A stretch of DNA of 64,000 nucleotides, taken from OLB6 sp964467455. GTDB taxonomy: Bacteria; Bacteroidota; Ignavibacteria; Kapaibacteriales; Kapaibacteriaceae. The position numbers and the translations under genes were made by a program. Positions within the stretch are counted from its first letter, which is position 1. The number at the start of each line of letters is the position of its first letter. Location of the stretch: the NCBI GenBank assembly GCA_964467455.1, contig CAYXQJ010000005.1:62001-126000 (forward strand), given 5' to 3'. Positions 25,954 to 35,119 of this stretch are shown one piece after another. Below the pieces are notes generated by a model. That model ran no database searches, was not told the origin of the DNA, and saw nothing but the letters and a program-made list of their open reading frames with translations.

Positions 25954-27012
25954 TTACAGATACGTCGAAAGTGCGAGTGTAAAGAACAGATCCCTCGGAG
26001 CGAGTCCTTTTGAGGTCGGAAACACGTCGTCCGTTCCTCGGAACGCCCGAGTCTCGAATCGCACCATGGCATACGGCGTCACGAACAGATCGGCACCAAG
26101 CGACACACCCACGACCTTGAACTGATCCGGCGAACTCATCACCAAGACCGTGTTCGGGTCGTGCATGTATTCCACCCTGCCCCCTATCCGAAGAATGGAC
26201 GTTGGCATCCACGTAGTCTTGAGGGCAACATAGTAGGCGCGGTCATAACCACTCGCTTTTGCGCGCTTCTTTGCGCCGACGTCAAACAAGAGCACTGAGC
26301 GGACACTCTCGGACCATCGGTGGTCTGCATAGAAGTTGCTGTGCAAACGAAGACGCGACGGATCTCCCTCGGCCTCGTCGTTTCCAACGTAGGTGTTCCA
26401 ACTGAGCGTCGTGTTGTCTGAGGGACTCCAATCGATCTTCGTCCCGAATGAGAGATCATCATTGACATCAACGATCTGTTGCCATCCATTCAACGCATAG
26501 ACGGCAAATGTCCATTGTTGTGAGGGGGCGAATGTGACGTCGACCGTTGCGTTGTAATAGGGCGTGTTATCGGCAATGAGCGATCGCGAAAGCAGCATGT
26601 TTCGTGCATTGATCGCCCCTTCCTGTCCGATGTGCGAAGGTCCGATACCGGCACCGATCGACCAAGCGGAATCAGCACGAAAACGAACGGTGGCTTGATT
26701 CAAGAACTTCCAATCGGCATCAGCGCCTACATAGTTCGCATCGGCCCACGTGCCGGCTTGCAAGGCAATGTCGAAGTCGACCGACGATGTCTTCCACGAC
26801 ATGGACGCCACTGCAAGATCAATGGCGATCTGACCATTCGTGGCGGGTTGAGTGCTGTACGCCCGAAGGTGATCGGGTGGACGCTGGACGCTGTAGGAGT
26901 AGTAGGCCGAGACGGCACCGTGGAAGGTGGGTTGAGCGGTTAGTCGAATAGGAGAATGGGAGAATGGGAGAATGATCAAACAAACAATGACAGTCAGGCT
27001 TAGATGGCGCAT
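25954..27012 (-). CDS. Outer-membrane beta-barrel (porin-like) protein
   Basis: 352 residues. The signal peptide is MRHLSLTVIVCLIILPFSHS with a cleavage region near LTAQ. The remainder is built from amphipathic beta strands with many aromatic residues (GAVSAYYSYSVQ, VYALNGWQQIVDVNDD) and ends LALSTYL, resembling the putative porin-2 (BBP2) family. DDLSFGTKIDWSPSDN and similar repeats fit a 14-16-strand pore. A GGAGAATG triplicate at 26951-26974 encodes part of the leader. It starts six bases after the metalloprotease stop and precedes the TonB receptor by 73 bases, so it is probably one transcript. That 73-base gap holds a dyad (CCGACC/GGTCGG) without a T-run. Confidence 0.75.
   Translation of the reverse strand: MRHLSLTVIVCLIILPFSHSPIRLTAQPTFHGAVSAYYSYSVQRPPDHLRAYSTQPATNGQIAIDLAVASMSWKTSSVDFDIALQAGTWADANYVGADADWKFLNQATVRFRADSAWSIGAGIGPSHIGQEGAINARNMLLSRSLIADNTPYYNATVDVTFAPSQQWTFAVYALNGWQQIVDVNDDLSFGTKIDWSPSDNTTLSWNTYVGNDEAEGDPSRLRLHSNFYADHRWSESVRSVLLFDVGAKKRAKASGYDRAYYVALKTTWMPTSILRIGGRVEYMHDPNTVLVMSSPDQFKVVGVSLGADLFVTPYAMVRFETRAFRGTDDVFPTSKGLAPRDLFFTLALSTYL
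26951..26974. repeat. 8-bp tandem repeat (GGAGAATG)3 in porin leader
   Basis: Three exact copies of GGAGAATG lie inside the coding sequence for the signal peptide of the minus-strand porin gene (encoding the ILPFSHSPI region). Loss or gain of one unit would shift the frame right after the start. Confidence 0.85.
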
Positions 27013-27018
27013 TGCGGT

Positions 27019-30000
27019 CTAGCGTGGCAGGAGGATGGTGGTTCGTTGTGTTGTGCCGTCACGAAGACGCAGGACGATACCGTAAGCGCCCGCAGGGATA
27101 TTGCCAACGGGAACGGATCGGTCACCACTGTTCGCATGATGCAGAACATGCCTACCTTGAAGGTCGATGATGTCGATATGTTCAACATGCTCCGTGAGGA
27201 TCAGACGGTCGCCATCGACCAACACTGGTGATGCCTTCGTGTGATCATCACCGTCCGCGACGCTTACCACGGTGCGGACAGCTGCAAGTACGATCGTATC
27301 TGCGCGGACGCACGACTCCAACGTGTAGACAAGGTAACCACCGGCTTGACCATCCTTGTCCAGAAGGGAGGGACGGAATGCTACCACGACCGGCACATCT
27401 TGGTTGGTGGGTAAGATCATGCCGTCTGACAACGAGGTGCGGAACGGACCTAGAACATCGACATCGGTCACGTGCACACTGGCAACATCCTCTATGTTGA
27501 TCTTCAGTTGGATCGTACGTTCTACATCTTCCAAGGCGGGAGAGACCGTACCGTCAAAGGTCACTTGACGCGGTTGCACAACGCCGACAGAAGCCCTCGG
27601 CAATGCAGCTTGCGCTCTCAACGTAGACGTACAACCGACCGATTCATACGTCACGTCGATCGTATCAACAGACGCATTCGCCGGTACAGCGAACGTTGCA
27701 GTCGCCGTGATCTGCTTTGTTGCTTTCGAGGCGATCAACACCGGACCTTGCGTGAGCGTGAGCGCCTTCTTGCCAAGAACTGAGGTCGCACCCGTGATCG
27801 TGATGCCGGCAGCGGTGTGATTTGCGATCTCAAGCGTCAACGTTCGGACTTGCGGTACGTCACATGTCAACGTCTTTTCGTAGCTGTTTCTACCAAGTCC
27901 TCCCGTAGTGATCACCTCACCGCGGTCGCCCATGACATGGATGGGATATCGCGTACCACAGACCCCATCGACAAGATCGATGGTATCGTCAATAACACGG
28001 ATGTTCTGCGGCAGACGGAAACGTACCGCCAATACTCGTGAACCCTTGGGTGGAATGGTACTCGGAAGATCTCGTGAAGAAGCAGTGGTCCTCTCACCTT
28101 CGAACTTCGTGAACGTGACCGTATCCGCTCCGAGATTCACCACAGTGATCCACGCATCGAATTCTTGTTCGCACACTGGGATCTTTGGAAGTGCAAAGTT
28201 CGACGGTTCGACCGTGGCTCGAAGATCGTAAGCGCGGATCATCGCTGAAGCAGTGTCCGTGCAGCCATTCGCATCGGCAACGATCACGTCGTAGTAGACG
28301 TTGGTGTCGATCACCTCCGAGAACTGGCGTCCAAGGTCCGTGCGTACAAATCCATTTCGCTTCCACGTATACGTGTACGGTGCCGTGCCGCCTGTCGCAT
28401 TGGCTTCGACCTGCACCGTACTTCCGGAGCACTGCGTGTCAGTTGGTCGACTGATCGTTACCGTGGGTCGCGACCGCACAACGACATTCGTTGTTGCCTG
28501 ACCGACACAACCCTTGCTGTCACGAACGTTGATCGACAGTGAACCAGACACCGTCGGGACGTAGCTGAACGTTGTTAGCGACGTCGTCGTATCGATCTCG
28601 CCCGACGTCCATCGGATCGTATATGGTGCCGTCCCGCCAAGACTCATCAGATTGAAGGTAAGGGGCGACCCATCACACACGAATTGATTCGCTGCAACAG
28701 ACAGTGTCACGCGCGGATCGATACGAACAACGACGGTGTCTCTCACGGTCGTGTTCGTGGCATCGCGAACCTCGATGATGTATGATGTGGTCGTGGTTGG
28801 CTGCACGGTCGGCGTCAGCGTGTTCACGCCGGTCATACCAAGCGTCGGCGTCCAGCTGATCGTAAACGGCGCCGTGCCGCCCGTGATCGAAGCTTGGAGC
28901 GTGAGTGGCGAACCTTCACAGACCGACGTGTCGCGTCCGGCGTTGACGCTGAAGACGGTGATCAGCGGCACGCACGAAGCCGCCGCGAGCCGGGTCTGCA
29001 AGAGCTGCACCACACGTGGGTGGAAGACCAACTGAGTACCCGACGGTGTGAGGTGACAGTAGCTCATGATGGTACCAAGGACGGCCTTTGTGCCAGTGAA
29101 GCACGTACCTTCGGCCGTATAGCACGAATCGATCGGCGGATTCCATGAACATGCATGGGTATGCGGAGAGCCAATGTTATGGCCAAGTTCATGACAGGTC
29201 ACGTCGGTGTCCCACACGTAGCCCGTACGTGGGTACGTGACGTTATTGTTCAGTCCCGCAACGGCATATCCCCACTGTTTGCTGCAGAGAGAGTTGAGGT
29301 AGGCAACGCCGCCAATACCGTTCTGTCCACTTAGAAGCATCGCCACAGCGCGGTTCACGCCTGCTTGATTCGCACGCCAATAATCTCGGAACTGCGTGAG
29401 CAAGTTGCCTGACGTGGTTCCCGGATACGGATCGGTCGTTGTCCAGATCAGCAACTGCCCGATATAGAGCTGTGCTTCGACGTCGCGTTCATAGATCGCG
29501 CTTGACGCCGCGATCACTGCTTCGGCGTAAGCTGTTGCAACGGTTACATTGCTGCCATGGTCAAGGTAGTACGGTGTATCCCCTTCCAATGCCAGTGTGA
29601 CCCGGCGAAGGACAGCGGCTTGTACGTCCGATTCGTCTTTCGTACCGCGTCCAACGTCCGGCGCACCTTCATCAACAACGGCACATGGGACATGTTCCGG
29701 TTCGATCAACGACGATGTCGGAACAACCGCAACAGCGGCAGGGATCGATACGGTCAGCGGTGCCAACACATAGGTCGTGCCGTTGCCCAAGTCGATGCGC
29801 CCCAGTGCTAGCCCGGGATAGAGTGCCAGCGTTGCGAACGAACCAGGATAGCCCCTTACCGTCCCTTTGAGCAGAACACTTTCCGGGTGTGGTATGGGTT
29901 GCGGACCCTGTGCCGTCATGGCTGTGAGCTTGGTCTTGGCATCCATGACGGTATAACGCTCTACGTCCAAGGTCACCGTCTTCTTGCCTTGAGTTGGAAG

Positions 30001-30210
30001 GATGACCTCGACGTTGCCACCAACGGCGACGGCATTGAACGTGGTCCATGCGGATCGAGAGAATTCGATCACCGGTGCATCAGGTGGTAGGGGGCGTTCC
30101 AGTGCCGGAATGATGGGCGTGGATGTCTCAATGCGAAGGGTCTGTCCGTGTGCGATCGGCGCAACAACGGACAAGAGAACCAACAAGACAAAGAGTAGGG
30201 GTCGTCTCAT
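27019..30210 (-). CDS. Secreted reprolysin-like zinc metalloprotease with PKD/SprB-like repeats and T9SS-type C-terminus
   Basis: 1,063 residues from ATG 30210, chosen for GAGGT five bases upstream. The signal peptide ends at AHGQ. A propeptide-like region of about 180 residues precedes a metzincin domain with zinc motif HELGHNIGSPHTH (340-352) and Met-turn IMSYC (381-385); Cys pairs around these fit the adamalysin/reprolysin group. At about 430-690 there are three immunoglobulin-like repeats (DTSVCEGSPLTLQ, then FVCDGSPLTFNL, then DTQCSGSTVQVEA) of PKD/SprB type. The C-terminus (IIDLQGRHVLHH, IPAGAYGIVL, TTILLPR) looks like a type A sorting domain. Likely an extracellular protease, first of a run with porin and TonB receptor. 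Confidence 0.9.
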   Translation of the reverse strand: MRRPLLFVLLVLLSVVAPIAHGQTLRIETSTPIIPALERPLPPDAPVIEFSRSAWTTFNAVAVGGNVEVILPTQGKKTVTLDVERYTVMDAKTKLTAMTAQGPQPIPHPESVLLKGTVRGYPGSFATLALYPGLALGRIDLGNGTTYVLAPLTVSIPAAVAVVPTSSLIEPEHVPCAVVDEGAPDVGRGTKDESDVQAAVLRRVTLALEGDTPYYLDHGSNVTVATAYAEAVIAASSAIYERDVEAQLYIGQLLIWTTTDPYPGTTSGNLLTQFRDYWRANQAGVNRAVAMLLSGQNGIGGVAYLNSLCSKQWGYAVAGLNNNVTYPRTGYVWDTDVTCHELGHNIGSPHTHACSWNPPIDSCYTAEGTCFTGTKAVLGTIMSYCHLTPSGTQLVFHPRVVQLLQTRLAAASCVPLITVFSVNAGRDTSVCEGSPLTLQASITGGTAPFTISWTPTLGMTGVNTLTPTVQPTTTTSYIIEVRDATNTTVRDTVVVRIDPRVTLSVAANQFVCDGSPLTFNLMSLGGTAPYTIRWTSGEIDTTTSLTTFSYVPTVSGSLSINVRDSKGCVGQATTNVVVRSRPTVTISRPTDTQCSGSTVQVEANATGGTAPYTYTWKRNGFVRTDLGRQFSEVIDTNVYYDVIVADANGCTDTASAMIRAYDLRATVEPSNFALPKIPVCEQEFDAWITVVNLGADTVTFTKFEGERTTASSRDLPSTIPPKGSRVLAVRFRLPQNIRVIDDTIDLVDGVCGTRYPIHVMGDRGEVITTGGLGRNSYEKTLTCDVPQVRTLTLEIANHTAAGITITGATSVLGKKALTLTQGPVLIASKATKQITATATFAVPANASVDTIDVTYESVGCTSTLRAQAALPRASVGVVQPRQVTFDGTVSPALEDVERTIQLKINIEDVASVHVTDVDVLGPFRTSLSDGMILPTNQDVPVVVAFRPSLLDKDGQAGGYLVYTLESCVRADTIVLAAVRTVVSVADGDDHTKASPVLVDGDRLILTEHVEHIDIIDLQGRHVLHHANSGDRSVPVGNIPAGAYGIVLRLRDGTTQRTTILLPR

Positions 30211-30217
30211 GTATACC

Positions 30218-30829
30218 TCATTCACCGTCTGAGATCGGTGGTGTTTCGATCAACGTCTCTTCAAAGGTTCCGTCGTCGCGCATGCCGATGATGAAGGCCG
30301 GGAGTTTGTTCGTGCCTTTGAACTCATCGGAATCGCAATCGAAGGTGTGTTCAAGTTGTTGTACGTGGATCGTGCCATCGTTGAGCAACGTGCAGCCGCG
30401 GAGGAACGTGGTGGTGCACGAAGTCTGCAACTGGGCGATCAATGATCGAGCGATCACGTTACCATCTTTCATCGTGACCAGATAGACATTCTCGTCCTTG
30501 TCGTCGCCCTTGCTACCGATGAATACGATCAGCAGTTCGATGCCGTTCGAGCCGCCATAGGTGTACGGACAGCGATCGATGATCTTCGTTACCAGTCCGG
30601 ACTGGATCTTGCCCGTAGAATCAGCGTAGCCGGCGGCGGACAGGATGACGGTGCGGAGTGTGTCGGTGAGCGGTTGGATGGTTGTCCATCGTTTTGCCGG
30701 TTCGAGAAGGTCTTTCTCGCCGATGGGCAGGGTGGTGGACAAACAATCTCCGGCTCGTACATTACCGAACCCAAGGAGCATGAGAACGGTCACAAGGAGG
30801 GCGATGTGGCGTGGACTCTGGTGCTTCAT
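30218..30829 (-). CDS. Secreted protein of unknown function
   Basis: 203 residues with a signal peptide (IALLVTVLMLLGFGNVRAGD). Six cysteines in the mature part (GDCLSTT, DRCPYTYGG, TSCTTTFLRGC, FDCDSD) suggest disulfides in the envelope or outside. No family is recognised. The stop lies eight bases before the start of the metalloprotease gene in the same orientation, so it probably leads that transcript; a role as partner or inhibitor is only a guess from position. It is divergent from the Tyr/Pro-rich protein. Confidence 0.72.
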   Translation of the reverse strand: MKHQSPRHIALLVTVLMLLGFGNVRAGDCLSTTLPIGEKDLLEPAKRWTTIQPLTDTLRTVILSAAGYADSTGKIQSGLVTKIIDRCPYTYGGSNGIELLIVFIGSKGDDKDENVYLVTMKDGNVIARSLIAQLQTSCTTTFLRGCTLLNDGTIHVQQLEHTFDCDSDEFKGTNKLPAFIIGMRDDGTFEETLIETPPISDGE

Positions 30830-31006
30830 CCCACAAAATAGGAGAGAAAAGTGCTCGAACTATGGCTTGACCGGTTCGAACATGATCGTCGGGCGTTTCG
30901 TTCCGGTGCAGTCGGTCCCTGAACCGTCGGTGTGATGATGTGGGTCTTGATCGGGAGTATTTTTGCTGCACTCACGCTTTGGCCACCACAGGATCCACTT
31001 TTGAAC

Positions 31007-32872
31007 ATGATCAGACTTCTTGCCGTTGTTGTACTCGTTATCGCTAGCACAGTTCACCTCTTGTCGAGTACCTCACCCTGGCCGCGTTCATTCGACGCAC
31101 AGGGCTATACGATCTCGATCTACGAGCCGGAGACCACTTCGGCAAAAGATCTGAAGGTGACCGGTCGTTCTGCGTTCTCGATCGCCAGCTCTGCTGATAA
31201 CACCGTCTTTGGGGCGATCGCCTTTGAGGCCGTGTTTACACCTGTACCGGGCAAGGACTCGGTGGAGCTGACCACGTTTACGATCACGGGTGTCAGTCTG
31301 CCGGACTCCTTGGCATCAAAGAAGGATCTCATTTCATCCGAGATCCGCTCCGAGGTCTTGGCATGGAAGATCAGGACCTCTAAAAAGGCAATTTCGAAGT
31401 CCTCATCATCGGCAAGTGCAATGTCGCCGAAGGATCTCAAGAACGATCCACCGATCATCCTCGTCCGCGAGCGACCGTCGATCCTGATCATGATCGACGG
31501 CGACCCGAAGCTGGATGAGATCAAGGGCACGTCGTATCAGTACGTGAAGAACTCCATCACGCCGATCGTCTTCGACCCATCATCGAAACTCTATTACGTG
31601 GCCAACGCCCGCGACTGGTATCAGACAAAGGATCTGTTGGGCGAGTGGACCATGACCACCAACGTTCCGAAAGACATTCGTGACCTGATCAAACTCGATG
31701 AAGATGCCAGCGGTACTTCAAGCTTGCCGAACTTGGGCATTGTGGTGGCCACGAAACCGTCAGAGTTGCTGTCTTTTGATGGATCGCCGCAGTGGGAACC
31801 CTTGCCGGGCAATCCATTGCTCTATGCCAAGAACACCGAATCCGATGTGTTCAAGGAGATCTCATCACAAAAGACCTTTGTGCTGATCTCAGGACGGTGG
31901 TTCAGTGCTGCAAGCTTGAAGGGGCCGTGGACATTTGTGCCCTCGGATAAACTGCCCGCCCCTTTCAAGGACATTCCTGCCGATGGTCCAAAGGGCAAGG
32001 TGCGTCCTGCTGTGGCGGGGACGGTGGAGGCGGATCAAGCGGTGCTTGATGCGATCGTGCCGCAAACCACGGCCGTGGATCGCAGCAAGGCAACGATCAC
32101 GGTGACCTATGATGGAGACCCTTGGTTTCAGAAGATCGAGGGAACGTCGATGGAATATGCCGTGAATACCAAGACGCCGGTGATCCACACACAGAACATG
32201 TATTATGCCTGCGACAATGGTATCTGGTTCATTTCACCCTCGCCGAATGGGCCGTGGGCCGTGTCGGACAAGCGACCGGATGAGATCGACAAGATCCCTT
32301 CGTCCAATCCTGTGTCGAACGTGAAATACGTCTACGTTTACAATTCAACACCGACCGTGGTCTACGTTGGATACGTGCCGGCATATTATGGCACGTTCAT
32401 CTATCACGGAGTGATCGTGTATGGTACGGGATGGCATTACAATCCGTGGTATGGACCGCACTATTATCCGCGTCCTTACACGTACGGATTTCACGTTCAC
32501 TATTCACGGTACTACGGCTGGGGAGGGGGCTATAGTTATTATCACCCACCGTATCATCCCTATCATCCGCCGGCATATCGTCCGCCGCCCTATTACGGCC
32601 GTCCACCAGGAGCGTATCCGCGTCCACCGGGAGGATATTACCGACCGAACTATCCGAACCATCCGAATGTGAGCCCGCGGGTGCCGACGAATGCCGTGAA
32701 CCGCCCATCGCCGGCAGCTCGGCCATCAACGCGGCCATCAACGCCGACGTATCGACCGACGGCACCGACGACGCGGCCGAGTACACGGCCTGCGAGCAGT
32801 TCAATGTCGCGACCTTCGACGTCGCGTCCTTCGATGTCGCGTCCATCAGGTGGCGGAGGTCGGAGGCGTTAG
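31007..32872 (+). CDS. Exported Tyr/Pro-rich low-complexity envelope protein
   Basis: I use ATG 31007 (MIRLLAVVVLVIASTVHLLSS, a good signal peptide); an upstream ATG at 30932 would add a hydrophobic 25-residue leader and cannot be excluded. The first 400 residues contain repeated modules with a strand, an aromatic 'PWFQKIEGTSMEYAVNTKTP' pattern and a GPWTFV/GPWAV turn (three times), reminiscent of proteins annotated as carbohydrate-binding family V/XII. Then comes a Tyr/Gly-rich stretch (YVPAYYGTFIYHGVIVYGTG), a Pro-Tyr block (YHPPYHPYHPPAYRPPPYYG) and a basic Ser-Arg-Pro tail (RPSTRPS, MSRPS repeats) ending GGGGRRR. Function unknown; possibly a surface or cell-wall adhesive. Confidence 0.7.
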   Translation: MIRLLAVVVLVIASTVHLLSSTSPWPRSFDAQGYTISIYEPETTSAKDLKVTGRSAFSIASSADNTVFGAIAFEAVFTPVPGKDSVELTTFTITGVSLPDSLASKKDLISSEIRSEVLAWKIRTSKKAISKSSSSASAMSPKDLKNDPPIILVRERPSILIMIDGDPKLDEIKGTSYQYVKNSITPIVFDPSSKLYYVANARDWYQTKDLLGEWTMTTNVPKDIRDLIKLDEDASGTSSLPNLGIVVATKPSELLSFDGSPQWEPLPGNPLLYAKNTESDVFKEISSQKTFVLISGRWFSAASLKGPWTFVPSDKLPAPFKDIPADGPKGKVRPAVAGTVEADQAVLDAIVPQTTAVDRSKATITVTYDGDPWFQKIEGTSMEYAVNTKTPVIHTQNMYYACDNGIWFISPSPNGPWAVSDKRPDEIDKIPSSNPVSNVKYVYVYNSTPTVVYVGYVPAYYGTFIYHGVIVYGTGWHYNPWYGPHYYPRPYTYGFHVHYSRYYGWGGGYSYYHPPYHPYHPPAYRPPPYYGRPPGAYPRPPGGYYRPNYPNHPNVSPRVPTNAVNRPSPAARPSTRPSTPTYRPTAPTTRPSTRPASSSMSRPSTSRPSMSRPSGGGGRRR

Positions 32873-33522
32873 AGTCCGGGGCCGCTGAGGACGTTGACCT
32901 TGGTACTCAGGTCGAAGTTGATCGTGATCTCATCGCGCACGCGAATGAGGCCCATGAGTGCTGTTGGCGGCTCCACGCCGAAGTCCGTCATCTTCAGGGC
33001 TTTGTTGGCAACGAAGCGGTACCTGCCACCTTCGATCTGTTTGGCTTTCGCTCTGATCTCGATGCGGCGTTCTTGATCGGTGATCTTCAACGAGGCGTTG
33101 ACGATCACGTCTGACCATGCCGTAGTGATAGAGCCATTGACCAGCTTCGCATCGAACAGCTTGATGGTGATGTTCGGAAACGCATCGGAATTCAGCGCAT
33201 CGCACAGATCCGCATTCATCTTGCTGTTATCGCAGTCAAGTTGTTGAACCTTGATGTGCAACACCGCCCTGCTGAAGGTCACGGCTTTCGTTACCGGATC
33301 GACCAATAGCTGCACGGCCTGCTGGTTGAATGCCTGTTTGGAGAAACATTCGAACGAGTTGACGTTTGTCGTCCCCTGGATAGAGAGCTGACTTCCCTCT
33401 TCGATGGAGTATCGAACGGCCAAGGCCAGCTTCTCACCGGCGGGACGCGACCCTGTTGCGACCAGAGCCAGTCCAACGAGCAGCACCGACAAGATCGTGG
33501 ATGTGAGGGTAGTTCGGCGCAT
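32869..33522 (-). CDS. YceI-like lipocalin-fold periplasmic protein
   Basis: 217 residues from ATG 33522 (MRRTTLTSTILSVLLVG, signal peptide or anchor). The body matches YceI: SIQGTTNVNSFECF at the start of the barrel, KMNADLCDALNSDAFPNITIKL in the middle and MTDFGVEPPTALMGLIRVRDEITINFDL at the end. YceI proteins bind isoprenoid-like lipids in the periplasm. The gene overlaps the convergent upstream gene by four bases. A Crp/Fnr-type dyad lies 70-83 bases before the ATG. A second YceI gene lies at 35.1 kb across a porin gene. Confidence 0.88.
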   Translation of the reverse strand: MRRTTLTSTILSVLLVGLALVATGSRPAGEKLALAVRYSIEEGSQLSIQGTTNVNSFECFSKQAFNQQAVQLLVDPVTKAVTFSRAVLHIKVQQLDCDNSKMNADLCDALNSDAFPNITIKLFDAKLVNGSITTAWSDVIVNASLKITDQERRIEIRAKAKQIEGGRYRFVANKALKMTDFGVEPPTALMGLIRVRDEITINFDLSTKVNVLSGPGL

Positions 33523-33591
33523 GTATATACTCAAGGATGAAACATACACATCTTTACAATACAAAATTTGGATAGAGCAGTCCGAACTACA

Positions 33592-33605
33592 ATGACCTTC
33601 GTCAT
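33592..33605. promoter_or_regulatory. Candidate Crp/Fnr-type operator (ATGAC-N4-GTCAT) before first yceI
   Basis: Perfect dyad ATGAC-CTTC-GTCAT with the TGA-N6-TCA spacing of Crp/Fnr-family sites, 70-83 bases upstream of the first YceI start. A near twin precedes the second YceI gene (35754). Confidence 0.5.
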
Positions 33606-33616
33606 ATTCTAATGGC

Positions 33617-33645
33617 AAAAAGCCCAGCGGATCGCTCCACCGGGC
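33617..33645 (-). terminator. Rho-independent terminator of the porin gene
   Basis: On the minus strand, GCCCGGTGGA pairs with TCCGCTGGGC (two G-T wobbles) over the tetraloop GCGA, followed by TTTTT. It begins 28 bases after the stop of the porin at 33673. Confidence 0.85.
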
Positions 33646-33672
33646 CTTTTGTCCGTCCATCCGATCTGGGGA

Positions 33673-35058
33673 TTAGAAACCTACGACGGCTTGCAGGATC
33701 ACGCCACCGAACTTGAGACCATTGCGATAGTCTGTGTCAGCAAAGTCGTTGTAATTCTGCATCACGTATTCGCCTTTGAGGAAGACTTGATCGAGCAGAT
33801 ACCAACCGGCTGCGATAGCAATGCGGTCAGCGGAGCTCATTAGGTAGCCTTCTGCATCATCCGGATCCGGTAGAAACTCGATGTTCGCCATGTTGTAGCG
33901 AGCACCGACATAGATATTGCGGGATGCGCCGAAACGATAGAGCACGTCGGCGGCGATCTGATTCATGGCGCGGTCACCGCGAGCAGATGCATGTTCAGTC
34001 GGGCTGGCTGAGCCAGTGCCCATGTTGTACGTACCGAAGAATTCAAGACCACCAAGCTGCAGGAAGGCGTTGAATTCGAACATCGTGATGTTGTTCGCGA
34101 AGTTCGGGTTCAGACGGCCTGACCAAGCTTGAGCCGTGGTCGACGAAGCCGTGGTCGGATTCTGCATGGCCTTTTCAGCAACCATGTAGTAGTTCGAACC
34201 GGTACGATCGCCCCAGAGCAGGGTATTGCGTGGTGATTGGGACTGGGTATACATAGAGCCCGTTACGCGGACACGGAAATCGTCATCGATCTTTCCATCA
34301 TAGCCGAGCTTGAGATAGATGGCCGGAGTAGCACCTCCAAGTGAGTCGGGCAACGGAACGATGTTACCTTTGATCTCACCGTTTGTGATACCAACAACGC
34401 CGATGATGCCGTTGCTTTGGAAGGCGATGTCGCCACCGATCTCTGTCGTAAAGATGTCAACAAGGTAATTCTCAACGAACGGGTTGTACAGCGTAGCGCC
34501 ACCATCTGAACGGCGGAAGTGTGCATCACCGAAGTTCACTTCCATGTGACCAACGCGGATCGTCAAATATTTCATCAGGTCATCCAAGAACTCGCTACCC
34601 AAGAATCCGAGTTCATCGAACTGAATATATCCGCCCTTTACCCACGTTTCTTGGTGGTGGCGTGACGAGAGGTACAGCACAAGGTTCAAGCGAACGCCGG
34701 CTGCAAACTGAGCATCGATGTTCAAATTGGCTGATGCATTATTGAAGCCATTACCAATGGTGTACAGTTTGTTTGCCGAGTCGGCCTTGGTAAGACCTTC
34801 ACCAAAAATGTCACCGTCGCTGTTCGTCATGTAGTTCTCGTGGCTCAGCATTTGATAGCCTTGTGTAAAGCCACCGCCGATGCGCACGCCAAGACCTTTG
34901 AATTCCGCTCCTGCGGTCTTCGGTGTTTCGAACACGTTCAAGCCCGATTTATCATACGCACGCCAATATTGAATCGGCGCCATGAACTGGGCTGTCGCCA
35001 TTGAGGCAGCGCAGACCAGCGCGATACCTAAGGCCAGAAAACGTACAGACTTTTTCAT
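33673..35058 (-). CDS. Outer-membrane porin
   Basis: 461 residues with a signal peptide MKKSVRFLALGIALVCAASM ending ATAQ. The rest is a beta barrel with frequent Gly-aromatic strands (VRIGGGFTQGYQMLSH, YLTIRVGHMEVNFGDAHFRR, LGGLEFFGTYNMG) and a terminal VILQAVVGF with aromatic last residue. KYLTIRVGHMEVNFGDAHFRR resembles the pore-forming strands of phosphate-selective OprP/OprO porins, but selectivity cannot be assigned. It is flanked by two YceI genes on the same strand, with its own terminator at 33617; the gap to the upstream YceI gene is 61 bases. Confidence 0.85.
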   Translation of the reverse strand: MKKSVRFLALGIALVCAASMATAQFMAPIQYWRAYDKSGLNVFETPKTAGAEFKGLGVRIGGGFTQGYQMLSHENYMTNSDGDIFGEGLTKADSANKLYTIGNGFNNASANLNIDAQFAAGVRLNLVLYLSSRHHQETWVKGGYIQFDELGFLGSEFLDDLMKYLTIRVGHMEVNFGDAHFRRSDGGATLYNPFVENYLVDIFTTEIGGDIAFQSNGIIGVVGITNGEIKGNIVPLPDSLGGATPAIYLKLGYDGKIDDDFRVRVTGSMYTQSQSPRNTLLWGDRTGSNYYMVAEKAMQNPTTASSTTAQAWSGRLNPNFANNITMFEFNAFLQLGGLEFFGTYNMGTGSASPTEHASARGDRAMNQIAADVLYRFGASRNIYVGARYNMANIEFLPDPDDAEGYLMSSADRIAIAAGWYLLDQVFLKGEYVMQNYNDFADTDYRNGLKFGGVILQAVVGF

Positions 35059-35119
35059 TACAGTTCCCCAAAATGTGTGGATGTTGAACAGTTGGATCGT
35101 TTATCGTTGATGAAAGGTG

